From positions 3,310,001 through 3,374,000 of the forward strand of contig JAJTWR010000299.1 in NCBI GenBank assembly GCA_021613335.1: a DNA stretch of 64,000 nt. The letters run 5' to 3'. The notes under the pieces are model-generated. The model saw only the letters and a list, made by a program, of their open reading frames with translations, was not told where the DNA came from and searched no databases. Both the position numbers and the translations under genes were made by a program. Origin of the DNA: Whitmania pigra (Eukaryota > Annelida > Clitellata > Hirudinida > Haemopidae). Shown here piece by piece: positions 35,551 through 56,884 of the stretch; the first letter of the stretch is position 1; each line of letters begins with the position of its first letter.

Positions 35551-37172
35551 CTTTAAGTATCTTTGGAAAAATCGACGAAACACGTATTTATAATGTGCGA
35601 CTGTTAACTATGATGACCAGTCAAGCGAATCGTCTTCCTGACTGCAATCACGCGTGCAACTACTCAGAAATTCCTAGTGACCATGCGCAAATGATTAATA
35701 TTTATAAAGTTTGGAAGCCACACCTGGAACCATTGAAACGAATCTAACACGCAAGCGGTGACCTAAGTTGTACGCTGATGTTAGAAGCTATTAAGCAGCT
35801 GCAGCTCCCATCAGACTGCTGTCTTCAACCACGATACCAAAAGGTCTTCAAAGAATAACTTTCTGTATGGGTGGCATCATCAGGTTTGATGGATTAAATG
35901 CACATTTTATCCATTGAGTACCCCTCGCGGTTCTCGATTCTCCTGTCTGAAGTTTACCTCATCGGCAATGTGAATTGATCGTAAATTTATGGTTTGCCAA
36001 TTCTACCAATTTTTGGTCGAAAATACTATCACTACACGTTAATGTATACGTGATCCTCTTCACGAATTCGAAAGAAAATTTCCATTGTGCCAACACGATC
36101 CTAAAGAACAAGATATTTAAGCAACTAAGCACACCGCGTTAACAAAATTAGAAATGCATACCAAGTGAAGCAAAAATCACCAATGTTACACACCGTGTAC
36201 ATATCAGTTTAACATATTAGTGGTTGAGGAACGATGGTGCTTCCCAAAAGCACATCGCACTTTCTAGTCACTTCATCGTTTATTTCTGGTTTGAAAGCAA
36301 TCTTTAATACATCATATCATCAATTGCTTTTCAGTCGAGTATGAGTCATCTCAAGTCACTATAATCAATGTTGATCTTTGCAGTTGTTAAATTTTGATAT
36401 TCCATTCATCAGTTATTGATTTAGATGTCGTAAATTTTTATAAACAATTTTCTGGCAATTAATGTAGTCTTACACTCATAATATATAAACTATTGTGATA
36501 ATACAAGTCTTTCGTCGACACTCATATCAGACGTACTTCTAGGTGGACATTAATTACTTTGCATTATTAAAATTGTAACTTTATCGTGACAAATTTAAGA
36601 TAATTTTCCTATACAGTTTACAGCATTAATCTAACAGAAGTTGCTCCGTTCTCTGGTGCAGAACGTCTATTATGCGCAAGTCTTTGACTTTTAAGAAATT
36701 TCATTAGCTCCAAACCGTGCTAATAACAATCACTCCATCGACATGAATAATTACTGCGCGTAAAGGTATTAAGTATATTTTGAGCTTGAGAATTTCTGTT
36801 GACCATGTGAGAATCATTGTCTTTATTAATTACAGTCAAGCTTGGATCGACATGCATACAATTAAAAATTAAAAAAAAACTAAAAAAATTAAGCTTTGAC
36901 GTGGTTGGTATGTAGGAGAAGGGAGGAGTGTTTTTAATTTAGGAGGTCCTACCGGCAGGCTGTTTAACAAGCTTCGATCGATGCTGGCTGTGGCAACCTC
37001 GACTATATTTGTGTAGGATAGTGAACGGACTGAGAGGTGCGTGCTACGTTTGATTGTCCGCTAGCTGCTCGATTATTATTTGGATTTCTGTAATTTATCG
37101 TCTGAGAATTTACATTTTTGTTGCTTTATCGAAGGGGATTTACGTTAATTTCCGTCCTGAAGGGCGTCAAAA
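35551..37172. promoter_or_regulatory. shared divergent upstream region of P4HA and calcineurin A
   Basis: The two genes point away from each other, with 1.6 kb between ATGs. This region must hold both promoters and probably calcineurin 5' untranslated exon sequence. I see no clear TATA box. No other gene is visible. Confidence 0.45.
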
Positions 37173-42382
<5,210 letters not shown>

Positions 42383-43510
42383 TCTCATCGAATAACTCAC
42401 ATTGTTTCTTCATCTTATTGATGATTTGTGTGTCTTCATTCTCGCTTAGAAGTTCATTTGCATATTTCTCTTTACAGCAGCCAAGCACTGGATAAAGTTT
42501 GTTTGATTTCTTCCCGTTTTACAACTTCGATCACGTGTTACGGTGGTTTCCGAGCTTTTGACTCGACGATTATTAAAACTAATAACGGCTTTGTAGGTGG
42601 TGAAATCTTCATAGTTTTTGTTTACCAGTGAATTTCTGTAGCTTCTCATGTCAACATCGTTTTGGCACAATTTTCTTCATCTTTGACATCACGCTCTCAT
42701 AGCCCATTGCATCCTGTCGACTTCATTCTCCACATGAAGTACTGTACGAGGTTGTCCTGTCACACATTTATCAATTAGGCATCATTTCAGCCTAAGTTGC
42801 AAGTGATACACGTGGTTCCAGGCCAAGTTTGTTACTTGAAAGACTTACAAGCCTCTATTAATCCACAACCTTGTACCTTCAATAAGGCATCTTGTCAACC
42901 TGTTAGAGTTGTGTGCCAACTTGCATGATTTTTATTTGCTGAAGAGACGACTCGCGACGCACGGCTGGCCGGTAACTTCAGCGAAGGAAGCAGGAGGAGT
43001 TTGTAATTTGACGGCTCAACATTCCACCGGGACGCAAATGATCACCAACCCTCATCACGATGTCGAGTTTATTTTTGTCCCTCGAGGTGATAGGCTTCAA
43101 GAGCAGCAGCAGCAGGCACTCGTTTGCGACTTACTGCTGAAGTCTCGTTTATTTTGTTAGCGTCTCAATGTCCGTTGTGAGGGTGACTTTTTTTTTTCAT
43201 TTAACTTTTCAGATTCATGATTTATTGTTGTGTTTATGAATTTCTATTTTCGTCAGAGTGAGTAGTGTTTTTAGACTATTGTCTGTGAGCGACAAATTCT
43301 CCAGCTGACATCAAAACGTACTTGATGCACTAAAAGTTGCTGACATCTCTGTGCACATAGCCATCAATTCAACTACACATGCTTTTGAATCATGGTCCCC
43401 AGCAAGTTTGTTGCAAAATTCAACTTTATAATTGTGGTGTTTTGTGATTCTTTTTGAATTTTCATATTTTCTCCTAAATGTGAAGTTGTAATGGTTTTAA
43501 AAATAAAGTT
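42383..43510 (+). other. probable calcineurin A 3' untranslated region
   Basis: No gene is supported here. An open frame at 42909-43160 has no motif. AATAAAG at about 43502 followed by a GT-rich stretch fits the end of the upstream transcript. Confidence 0.5.
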
Positions 43511-44460
43511 TGAATGATAAATTATGCAACTGTGTTCTTCCACTTTATGGATTGGCAGTATGATGCAAGTCTACTTGATGGGACTCATCGATATTGAGTA
43601 TTGCACATCTTCAAAATGACCAAAACAGGGGAGCATTGGGTAGAACATCTCGGGCGAGTCGCACCACATTTGCACGGGCGACTTTGTTTTGGCCGATGTT
43701 GCTTTTGTATTCTTGTTAATGAAATTAAGGTTTTTGGATGGGAAGTAGCCATTTGACTGCAAAAACATTTGTGACGTTTGTTGGACAGACAAGCTAGAAA
43801 CGGGAATTCCCAGACCATGTTTATGGTTGATGGACTTCTTTTGTTGAATTCAAAATAAAGTTATCCCCTCCTTGATTATTAATTTTCCATTAATGAGCAG
43901 CAAATGCTATGTAATATACAATTAAGTTTATCTCCATCACATCTGAAAAATAATTCAGAAAACCACACCATTAAGGACTTAATGTTCTAACCAGATGAAG
44001 CATGTCAACTTTTTCATTCAGCAGGTAGTTTTTAATAACCTTTCCATTTTGTTGAATAACAAGGCATTTGGATATGTTTAAAATCACCACCATTTAAAAT
44101 TATCACACAACATGAAGCTCAAGAAAGTTTAATTGGAAACATTGTTGGATGACTAACAGCTTTGTGATATGCTCAAACTTATCTAATCACTAACAATAGT
44201 GTTTCTTGATGTTTGCCAAGCAATTAATTAATAGATTGATAACACAAATTGACCAGATGCAGAACTGAAAGACAAGATGATTATCTGTAACAGTCAGCCA
44301 AAACTTGGGGGTTATCGAGGCCTAAATAGGTTGGTTCTCAGTCATGCAAATTGACACACATCAAAGGAAATGTTAAGAAACTATTTATAAATAAAAACAA
44401 GCAATTTGGATAAAAATCGGTATATCATTTCAGATAAGAACCATAACAAGCAGACAATGC
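43511..44460. other. intergenic DNA between calcineurin A and MIPOL1
   Basis: A minus-strand frame at 43571-43818 (for example SPVQMWCDSPEMFYPMLPCF) looks somewhat protein-like but matches nothing I know. A second plus-strand AATAAA occurs at about 43852. Confidence 0.35.
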
Positions 44461-46964
44461 CTAAAATTGCATATTCAAAGAACCCTCTTTCAACTTCCTT
44501 CTTAAAACTTCAACCAATCTGTTTAGCCTGTAGATGAAGGACAGATGTCATAAAATAAAACATAAAATAAATGCATGAAGGGTTTCATAAAAATGATACT
44601 TATGACAATGACTGGGAATGAGCGTTGGATGTGATGAAAAAATGGAAAAATAAAATTCTGATCGCAAAACTTTTGGCTCCCACCGTTCGACTTGCTCTTT
44701 CTCAGCTTTCAACTGCTCTTCAAGAGAACTGCACTTTGAAACAAGGAGCCTGTTATCCCTGTTCAACTGCTCGAGGATGGGTTTGAATTTTTCAACTTCC
44801 ATTTTTAACATCTTCGTTTGTTTGGTTTTGTTCTCCAGTTCAGTGCTAAGTTGTGAAAGTTTGTTGCTGAATTGCTGATGAAGCTCTTCTTCTTTGGACA
44901 GTGACTTGTACAAACTATTTGCACAAATTATGTTCTTATTTCATCAATTAATTTTTTTTATAATGGAGTGATCCTACCTCTGATAAGTCTTCAAGTTTTT
45001 CAATTTGTTTTGTAGAAAATTTATATCATTCAAAAGTTGGTTCCTTTCCCTGTCAGTCTCAAACTGTAAATAGCAGTTTTGTTGCATCTTCCATAAGATA
45101 CATACAAAACATACAAACCAGTTTATTCCGCAACTTATCCTTAAAATCCTTTTCAGATTTCAGTTGATCAGAGAGCAATTTATTTTCCTTCTCCAAATCT
45201 CTTTTCTGATATTGCCAATATGTGTAACATAAATTAATAAGTTTCACAATTTTAAAAAAAGAAACAGATCAACCTGTTTGTAAATCAAGTCTTTTTCAAA
45301 GAGAATAGCTTCAATCTCCTCCTCGTTGGTAGTCCTCCTCATTTCTTTTTCATCTGCAATTGCTTGAAGGAATTTAGAAGTCGAATCCTTCAAATCATCC
45401 AAAGATTGGCTCCTGACAAGAGATGTCACAATGTCACCCTGTAAAAATGTTCGTGATAAAATTTATATGCAATGCAAAAATCATTCTGTAAAATTATATT
45501 TCCAATTAAATTGTCAATTCAACTTAATTCATTCATGTCTCCTCACTTCATCTCCAGCAACCCTTAAAGTATAAAAAATCATTTTGAAAGCAACAATTTT
45601 GTCCAACAAAAGAGCAACAAGACAAATTATTGGCATACCTTTGATTTGCAAGAGCCAATGCAAAATGTCTTGCCTGGTTGGTTTCTTTTAATCTTTCCAT
45701 CATTGCTATATCCCTCAGTTTTTGTGCCCTGTATATTTCCTCTACAAATCCTACAAACATTGGTATTAGCTGATAAAATCCAGTAAGAAGTGTTTATATA
45801 ATAATCACAAAACCTGAAAAGTTGTCATTTCTCTCAGGTTCGGCCTTGGCTTGTCCTTGCAATAAAGTAATTTTATTATTTGCTGAACTCAGTTCACTTT
45901 TGAGCAAAGTTACTTCATCTCTCAACTTTAACAAACAAGGTACTTGCTATTTAAATACTAAATGACAAAATCACAAAAAGTCAACAACTTTCTCATTTGT
46001 TTCTCTCAGTCTGTTAGATTCATAAAGTAGGAACGAGATCTGCTTTGACAACTGAGAACTAATGCCAGTGTTTAACATCTTCTTGAAGGTGACAGTTTCA
46101 TCAATTTGAAGTTTTATAGGATCATATGATGGCAAAATTGAATAACTATTTCCATAGGTCAACTGGTCATTAATTACAGAAGGATTTTTGTAGTCACCCA
46201 TCAAAGGTGAAATATTGCTTCCCTTTTCAAAGTCATATAAATAAGGAATCTCTAGACTAGTTTCATTGAATTTGATTGGACTTGGAGAATGAAAAGAAAT
46301 GGAAGATGGAATGACTGAGCTCAGAGGAGTGGTGAGAATATCTAAGGATGAGAACGGTTCTTTAGAAATCTGATCATTCAAGGATGGTGGCAGGAAGGAC
46401 TGATCTTGATTCAAATGCATCGCTGCAGATTGTGAAACTTGGTTGCGTAATGTTAAGCGATCTATCGTCGGAGAATCTTTGGTGTCGTACATGAAACTGT
46501 AAACATCTGCAAAATGTTTTAAGTTACAATTGCAGGATTTCTTCCTTCTAAACTCAATTACCATGATTTGAGAGATATGGCCTGGAAAATTCATTGCTGC
46601 AAAATGTTTGATATTATTAAGTTTTAATATTTTAGTGATTCATTCTGAGTTTAAAATATTAAAACCTTGAAGACAACTCATCTGGTTTAGAAACACCTTT
46701 TAGTGACTGTTTATAAGAATCAATAAGGTCATTTAATTTTTGCTCAACTTCATCTTGTGAAAGTGAGTTCCTTCAAAACATTAATGAGATTTATGCCATT
46801 GAAAATGTTGATGTCAGCTATTAATTTCTACTTTTAAATAAATTTACATTTAAGGCAGACTAATTAGTGCATCAATCTTACCTATCTGGTACATTCACAT
46901 CAAAGCTGCCAACATTCTTTTCATCATCCATTAAATCTCTCAAGTTTTCCGGGCTTTCTGCCAT
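44461..46964 (-). CDS. MIPOL1: MIPOL1-like coiled-coil protein, about eleven exons
   Basis: The start is ATG at 46964 (MAESPENLRDLMDDEKNV). The last exon is 44461-44527. Its junction with the exon starting at 44684 gives QVERLNRLVEVLRRKL, which matches the C-terminal heptads of human MIPOL1 as I recall them. Two more blocks agree with that protein: FVEEIYRAQKLRDIAMMERL and YKSLSKEEELHQQF. The protein has a serine/proline-rich N-terminal third (46594-46100), then nearly continuous coiled coil. Human MIPOL1 (mirror-image polydactyly 1) is a poorly understood coiled-coil protein. It may act in intracellular transport or as a scaffold, so function here is open. The gene is transcribed away from the GALNT-like gene across a 58-bp gap. 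Confidence 0.75.
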
Positions 46965-47022
46965 TGTGGAATTGTTTTAATTAGAACATTCACGTCGTAT
47001 ATATTGGCTTATTGAATGATGG
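46965..47022. promoter_or_regulatory. 58-bp bidirectional ATG-to-ATG gap
   Basis: MIPOL1 starts leftward at 46964 and the GALNT-like frame rightward at 47023. If the GALNT start is instead the internal methionine at 47173, the gap is 208 bp. The sequence has no TATA box but includes CACGTC (46991-46996). Both promoters must overlap the other gene's 5' end. Confidence 0.55.
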
Positions 47023-48681
47023 ATGACGAAGTTTCAACTCTATCCGTCCTTTATTCACGGTAACGTGGACAGACCGAAAATAGCTTACGCACGACTAAAT
47101 AAGCCTTATAAGCTCAAAGAATGTAGCTCGTTCAACTTTAATGACTTACCGCGATATGTTCATACACCTGTAATGGCAGGTTATCGGGTGTTGTGCAAAA
47201 AGTCGTTCGTTTTGGATTTAACCTTGATTGTTCTTCTTTTGTATCTTGTATATGTCTTCCTTAATCCAGATTTTCAGCAGGACCCACTTTCGAGAATAAA
47301 GAAAGCTAAAAATTTCATTTGGATAGGACGTGAAGTGAAATACAAACCACCAGATTACCGTTCGTTCAAATGCATCTCCACACGATACGAAACGATCCGA
47401 AAGACAACTTTGGTGTCCCACTTCAATAACTTCCAGCTGTATGATCTCAAAATAGCCTTGTCCAGTGCATTGTACAAAAGCGAAGATTTTGTAGGAGAAG
47501 TAATAATAGTTGACGACGCATCAAACGAACAAATTATAAGTGATGAAGCTCAAGAATATTTTGACGAACTGCTCATACCGGTTACGTTAATTAGGAATGA
47601 AGTTCAGCTAGGAATGGCAAAGTCTGTGAAGAAAGCATTAGAAGAGGCCAAGTTTGAAAATGTCGTCGTTCTTGACCCATCGGTTATTTGCAGCGTAGGA
47701 TGGTTACCTCCGCTATTGGAAGAACTTTCAAAAAGTCCAAGAGCCATAGTTTTACCGCATCTTGACAAAGTATCCGAAACAGCAGCAGGAAGATACGAGC
47801 GAGTCGATGATAAGTACATTGCTTCAGTTCTCTGGAACCTCCAGACAGTGCTCGTCAGAAGCAACGTTTCCATCCAATCTTCTCCCGGAATGAGACCTGA
47901 TTTATTTGCAGCAAAAAGATCGTTTCTGCAGTCCATCGGTTCTGTTGACGAAGGATTCGGTTACGGTGGTGGAGAAGCATTGGAGCTCGCAATGAGAACT
48001 TGGTGCTGCGGAGGATCCATAAAAGTGGTAAGTTGTTCCAGAGTTGCAATCGCTAACTTCCACAACCCAGTCAAGATCTCCAGTGGCGTTAACCTGAGAC
48101 GCATAGTGGGATTGTGGTTCCAAAACGACTCAGGCATTTTCTTACCACTCTCCAGAAATTTCCAGCCATCGGGTCATGAATCACGTTCAATAAGCAGTAG
48201 AAGGGGGCTCTTTGCCTCACTAAATTGCAACAGAGCTCAGTGGTACTTCAGCGAAATTTTGAAGAAGCGCATTGATTTAAGTACCCAGGCAGCCAGATTT
48301 GGAAACCTCAAAAGCAAAAGCGGAGTGTGTGCTCAAGTAGCGCCAGATTTGAAAATCAACATGGTTTCCTGCGATTCCTTTGCAAAAGACGAAAACTTGT
48401 TTCAAATGACATTAGACAAACACATTCTTGCGACTGGGAAATGCTTGACAGCAAAAATGTATTCTTATGTCACTTTAGAAGAATGCACAGATGATCAGGA
48501 CCAGATGTGGGAGTTCAACCACAAGCTGGAACTCTTCAACTTAGGAACTGGTTCGTGCGCCGCCCACGTGACCGATCCATACCAACCCGCATCGTTCCGC
48601 CAACTAGTAATGGCTCAGAACTGCTTTCAACCAGTAAAGGAAAATGAACGCTTTAAGCAATGGGCATTCATTCCAATTTGA
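47023..48681 (+). CDS. GALNT-like glycosyltransferase homologue, probably inactive, intronless
   Basis: Up to 552 residues with the architecture of a polypeptide N-acetylgalactosaminyltransferase: a cytoplasmic N terminus, one membrane anchor (about 64-83, DLTLIVLLLYLVYVFL), a GT-A catalytic domain, and a C-terminal ricin-type lectin domain (CAQVAPDLK..., with QMWEF and KQWAF). Starting at methionine 51 (47173) would give the short cytoplasmic tail usual in the family, and I consider that equally likely. The domain keeps VVLDPSVICSVGWLPPLLEE, GYGGGEALELAMRTWCCGG and SPGM. However, the metal-binding D-x-H motif reads D-P-S, and the H-x-x-H motif after the acceptor loop reads R-V-A-I, so both histidine ligands are lost. 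Intact length argues against a pseudogene, so it may be a lectin or regulatory paralogue in the Golgi. Its stop is 135 bp from EFTUD2's stop. Confidence 0.85.
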   Translation: MTKFQLYPSFIHGNVDRPKIAYARLNKPYKLKECSSFNFNDLPRYVHTPVMAGYRVLCKKSFVLDLTLIVLLLYLVYVFLNPDFQQDPLSRIKKAKNFIWIGREVKYKPPDYRSFKCISTRYETIRKTTLVSHFNNFQLYDLKIALSSALYKSEDFVGEVIIVDDASNEQIISDEAQEYFDELLIPVTLIRNEVQLGMAKSVKKALEEAKFENVVVLDPSVICSVGWLPPLLEELSKSPRAIVLPHLDKVSETAAGRYERVDDKYIASVLWNLQTVLVRSNVSIQSSPGMRPDLFAAKRSFLQSIGSVDEGFGYGGGEALELAMRTWCCGGSIKVVSCSRVAIANFHNPVKISSGVNLRRIVGLWFQNDSGIFLPLSRNFQPSGHESRSISSRRGLFASLNCNRAQWYFSEILKKRIDLSTQAARFGNLKSKSGVCAQVAPDLKINMVSCDSFAKDENLFQMTLDKHILATGKCLTAKMYSYVTLEECTDDQDQMWEFNHKLELFNLGTGSCAAHVTDPYQPASFRQLVMAQNCFQPVKENERFKQWAFIPI

Positions 48682-48816
48682 CATTAAAACGATTTTATAA
48701 GTATATTTTGTTGTTATTAACCATGCTCACAGAAAAAACTATTATAACTTTATTTAAAGTTCACATTTTATGATAATGTCTTTTGTCAACAGTCTTTTTT
48801 GAGCACATTGTCCTCA

Positions 48817-53612
<4,796 letters not shown>

Positions 53613-54382
53613 CTGCAAGGTGAACGTGCAACATATTATTATAGGTTAACCAGTAAATAAATTAATAACAGATATCGTTATTAATAAATTAACTATATTA
53701 CTGATTAAATAGACCTTAGTGCTTAGAACTACTATTTGGCTCTTAAATTAATTTCATTAAGTAGCCAAAATGGTAAATCATGAAAAATTTTAATTTAATC
53801 TAGCAACATCAACTTTTTGCCTGATATATCAAGCTCCACGTAATATTAGATCACGATGAAAAACGGTCGCAACACTCAAGCATGCATAACATAAGCATGC
53901 ATATCTACAATTTCTTGCATAACGCTCAAGTCATATTATAAACAAATGACATGACAGTGACAATGAAATTGATTACAAATCAAAAAAGTTTTGAGATAAG
54001 CTAAGATAATCAAGCTCGAGTGTTTTCAGTCGAAAAATACACTCATAATGCGCATGGATTGCTAAAACAATTGCCACTTATTTTGAATGCGAAATGTTAA
54101 TTGAATTTACTTACTTTTAAATAAATTAAGCGACTAAATCAAAAAGGCGCTCGGATGCAGGCGAAAATATAAGTGGGCTCATATCATAAACAAGTCATGA
54201 TTTCGGTGGACTTAGTTTTCAAAAATGTATATACAATTTTATAAATTTATCAATTCATATAAAATTTTAACAAGTAGCAATCAAATTTGATAATAAATTT
54301 TTATTTGTTTGTTATTCACATTTTCATCATGTCAATCAAAATTTTTTTTATATTTTATAAAGCTTTTAGCAGTACATGAAAG
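53613..54382. other. upstream region of EFTUD2
   Basis: No gene. Likely contains the EFTUD2 promoter and 5' untranslated region. No TATA box is clear. Confidence 0.4.
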
Positions 54383-54427
54383 TAAAACCGTCCTAATCAT
54401 CTTGTTATAAAATTTACGTTAATAAAA
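54383..54427 (+). mobile_element. family-A SINE, tail-only insertion with 10-bp duplication
   Basis: A 45-bp insert, TAAAACCGTCCTAATCATCT, then TGTTATAAAATTTACGTTAA and TAAAA. It is flanked by TACATGAAAG on both sides (54373-54382 and 54428-54437). It matches the tail of the 25063 copy from CCGTCCTAATCATCT on, and lacks the tRNA head. Confidence 0.7.
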
Positions 54428-55210
54428 TACATGAAAGAAATCCAAGATTACTTTTTGAAGCAGAATTGGGCTTAAGAGCGGTGAAGTCATTTCAGTCATT
54501 CCAATGAAAATCCAGTTTGATCCAGTCAGATCGGTATATTTCATTCGAGTGCGTTGCTCCAAAGGCAGTCTGTTCTGCCAGAATCATGGCGCCTGACTTG
54601 CAATAATTGGCAATTACATCCGGCTTCTTGCCAATGTCTTCAAGAAATTTCACTGGGGGTAGGGGTGCATCGCTCCAAACTAGCTACAGACTTGTGTTGC
54701 GGAACACATCTGATGACCAGGCCCTTAGCCAGAAAATGATTTCGGGGAGGGATTCATTTTGTTATTTTTAAAAATCAACTTCAAAAACAAAAACAAAATC
54801 AAATGATAACTTTGCTGCAAAAATGACCTTATGAGCAGTTTTGCACTATATCAAGGTGTCTTATGTTAAACTGTAGGAAATGGTAAACCCATCAAAATTG
54901 ATAATTAGAAGACAATTTACCACATTTTCAGACAAGACATAAGAAGAAAATATTTAGCTATTACAATTCTTTTAAAAACATTTTATTGTATTTTGTTCTT
55001 TTCTGTGTCTCTTAACTTTGCCTTCCAGAACTGATAAATCAAGTGATATATCTTCTAAAGAAGATGTTGAATTGGTGTAGAATGTCTTCCAGGCTTTTTG
55101 GTGGAAAATGATGGCTGAAATAAGGTCAGGGTCGACTGCGCTTTTTTTAGTTTCAGCTTCATTGACACAAGCATCATTGACATATGCAATTTTACATCCA
55201 TCATCTAAAG

Positions 55211-56046
55211 CAGGGGTCTCAAACACGAGGCCCGCAAAGGCATTTCATGCGGCCCGCGACGATGAAGCAACTTGGTGAGGGCAATTTGGCCCATTTCTCA
55301 ACTCTGAATTCCTTAGGCAAAGTTGAACCCAAATGCTTGAAAGAATATGCAGATTTGATGTCTGTGTTACTTCAACAGTTTGATGTGCGTTTTGCAGACT
55401 TTAAGTTACTGGAGCCACAATTTCAACTTTTTTCGACGGCGTTTGCTGTAGAAATTGACACTGTTGCAGAGGAATTGCAAATGGAGTTGGTGGAACTTCA
55501 GTGTGATACTATCTTGAAGCAGAAATATGCAGAAGTAGGAATTCCCGAATTCTACACGTTTCTTTCACGATAAAGGTTTCCAAGGTTACTCTCTGATACT
55601 GCAAGGATTCTTGCAATGTTTGGCAGTACATACGCATGTGAACAATTTTTCTCATCCATGAAGGTTAACAAGTCTGTACTGCGGTCACAGCTCACTAATG
55701 AACATTTGCAAGCAACACTGAGATTGGTTTCTTCTCACAAAATCAAGCCTAATATTGATACCCTTGTTGACGCAAAACGATGCCAGGTCAGCAGTCAGTA
55801 CAGAAAGTGACTGAAACCTAAGTTAACCAAATACAGATACGCCAAAAACGATACATACATGTAAATTGACTACATTACATTTGTAATAAATGGATTTTAG
55901 AAAGTTTGTAAAGCACTACGTTCTTATTACGTTGTCTTGTTTATATTAGCTTTTTATCATTTTAAACAAGTTCTGGCTATGCGGCCCTCGAGGAACTTTA
56001 GAAGTCATCACTTGGCCCTCGGAGCAATTTGAGTTTGAGACCACTG
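55211..56046 (+). mobile_element. nested hAT element with GTF2IRD2/ZBED-like transposase end
   Basis: The 836-bp insert is flanked by ATCTAAAG (55203-55210) and GTCTAAAG (56047-56054), 7 of 8 identical. Ends are CAGGGGTCTCAAAC and, read inward from the right, CAGTGGTCTCAAAC. On the plus strand, 55262-55573 and 55574-55810 encode the C-terminal part of a hAT transposase (FADFKLLEPQFQLFSTAF, then MFGSTYACEQFFSSMKVNKS and LRSQLTNEHLQATLRL, the dimerisation region). One stop separates them. The N-terminal and most of the catalytic domain are absent, so this copy is a defective derivative. Confidence 0.85.
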
Positions 56047-56244
56047 GTCTAAAGCAACAAATTCTTGAAACGTCATGTCTGGAGTAAGAATGGATATAAA
56101 TTCGTTTTGCAAGGACTCTTTCAACCTCATCATCCGCACCATCAACATCAACATTTGCTTGGAATTCATATTGTGCGATGCATTTCTGAATTGTTGATGG
56201 TTTAACAAATATCCAAGCAAGTTTCAACCAATTCACATCGTCAG

Positions 56245-56359
56245 CAGGGACGTAATTTTATTTTTTCCAAGTTTTTCCTCGGACTACTTGAAAAGAAAAC
56301 CTTTTTTATTCTAGCCAAAATTCAATGGTTGCTCCCCCTATCTCCCCAAATTACATCCC
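56245..56359 (+). mobile_element. 115-bp MITE with perfect 8-bp duplication (CAGGGACGT family)
   Basis: Flanked by ATCGTCAG on both sides (56237-56244 and 56360-56367). The left end is CAGGGACGTAATTTT. The right end, read inward, is GGGATGTAATTTGGGG and has lost two terminal bases. Related copies lie at 57384-57569 and 58256-58447. It sits inside the Tigger-like reading frame. Confidence 0.75.
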
Positions 56360-56884
56360 ATCGTCAGCCAACGCCATACTTTTAGAAATTTCTGATGTTC
56401 GATGTCATGGTTGGGCCTTGGAGACCACATACATGTCTCCTAGATTCGCTGTTAATAAGATGATTTATATCTCGCGGGCACATTTCATTAGATATCGATT
56501 ATTTGTTTAAGCTAGCCATTTGTTATTCTTAGATTATAAGCAAAGATGATTTAAAATAATTAATTAGGTAGGCGTGGATTGACCTTTTTTCGTGAATTCT
56601 GATTGGATGACATTTTGGTAGAATTGCTAATCAAATCCACCATGTATCACTTTGGTTAAGAGTCATTTTATTACAAAAATATCCGTTCTTGAAAAAAAGT
56701 CTAGTTTCTGTGCAGTTTTTCCTTCTATCAAGGGGCCCATGTTGGCAGTTTATATAGTAATAATAAATAAAGATGAATTTAAGATTTTATGATGTTATAT
56801 AAATTAATAAAATTTACAATAGAAATCATTTTTAATATTTCGGGGGGTTTGAGCCAGTAAACTCTTCCCCTAAATACGGATCTG

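Larger units (their letters stand above)
54972..56400 (-). pseudogene. pogo/Tigger/Jerky-like transposase C-terminal fragment, interrupted twice
   Basis: The minus strand reads ALADDVNWLKLAWIFVKPST and IQKCIAQYEF, the conserved 'W..AW..V...TI..CF...GF' end of CENP-B-like Tigger transposases. It then reads AKRIYIHS, TFQEFVALD, DGCKIAYVNDACVNEAETKK and a C-terminal tail to 54972. A 115-bp insertion splits it at ADD/VNW and an 836-bp insertion splits it at ALD/DGC. Both can be removed at their duplications. The DDE catalytic core is not visible upstream. Confidence 0.65.
54718..56884 (-). mobile_element. 2.2-kb DNA transposon with exact 8-bp duplication, containing a Tigger-like frame and two nested insertions
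   Basis: Identical CTGATGAC lies on both sides (54710-54717 and 56885-56892). The ends are CAGGCCCTTAGCCAG on the left and, read inward on the right, CAGATCCGTATTTAG, an imperfect inverted repeat. Both ends are shared with the 211-bp element at 15423-15633. Inside, on the minus strand, lies a pogo/Tigger-like transposase C-terminal frame, interrupted by the insertions at 55211-56046 and 56245-56359. An 8-bp duplication with CAG ends points to hAT, whereas a Tigger transposase should produce TA duplications. The element is therefore composite or of an unusual type. Confidence 0.75.

Noticed and set aside
42909..43160. 83-residue open frame downstream of calcineurin A
   Set aside because: It sits in the probable 3' untranslated region, with no motif and no splice or promoter signals of its own.
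43571..43818. Minus-strand frame with KSPVQMWCDSPEMFYPML
   Set aside because: Somewhat protein-like, but no family recognised. Two overlapping frames look equally plausible and no splice partners are visible.
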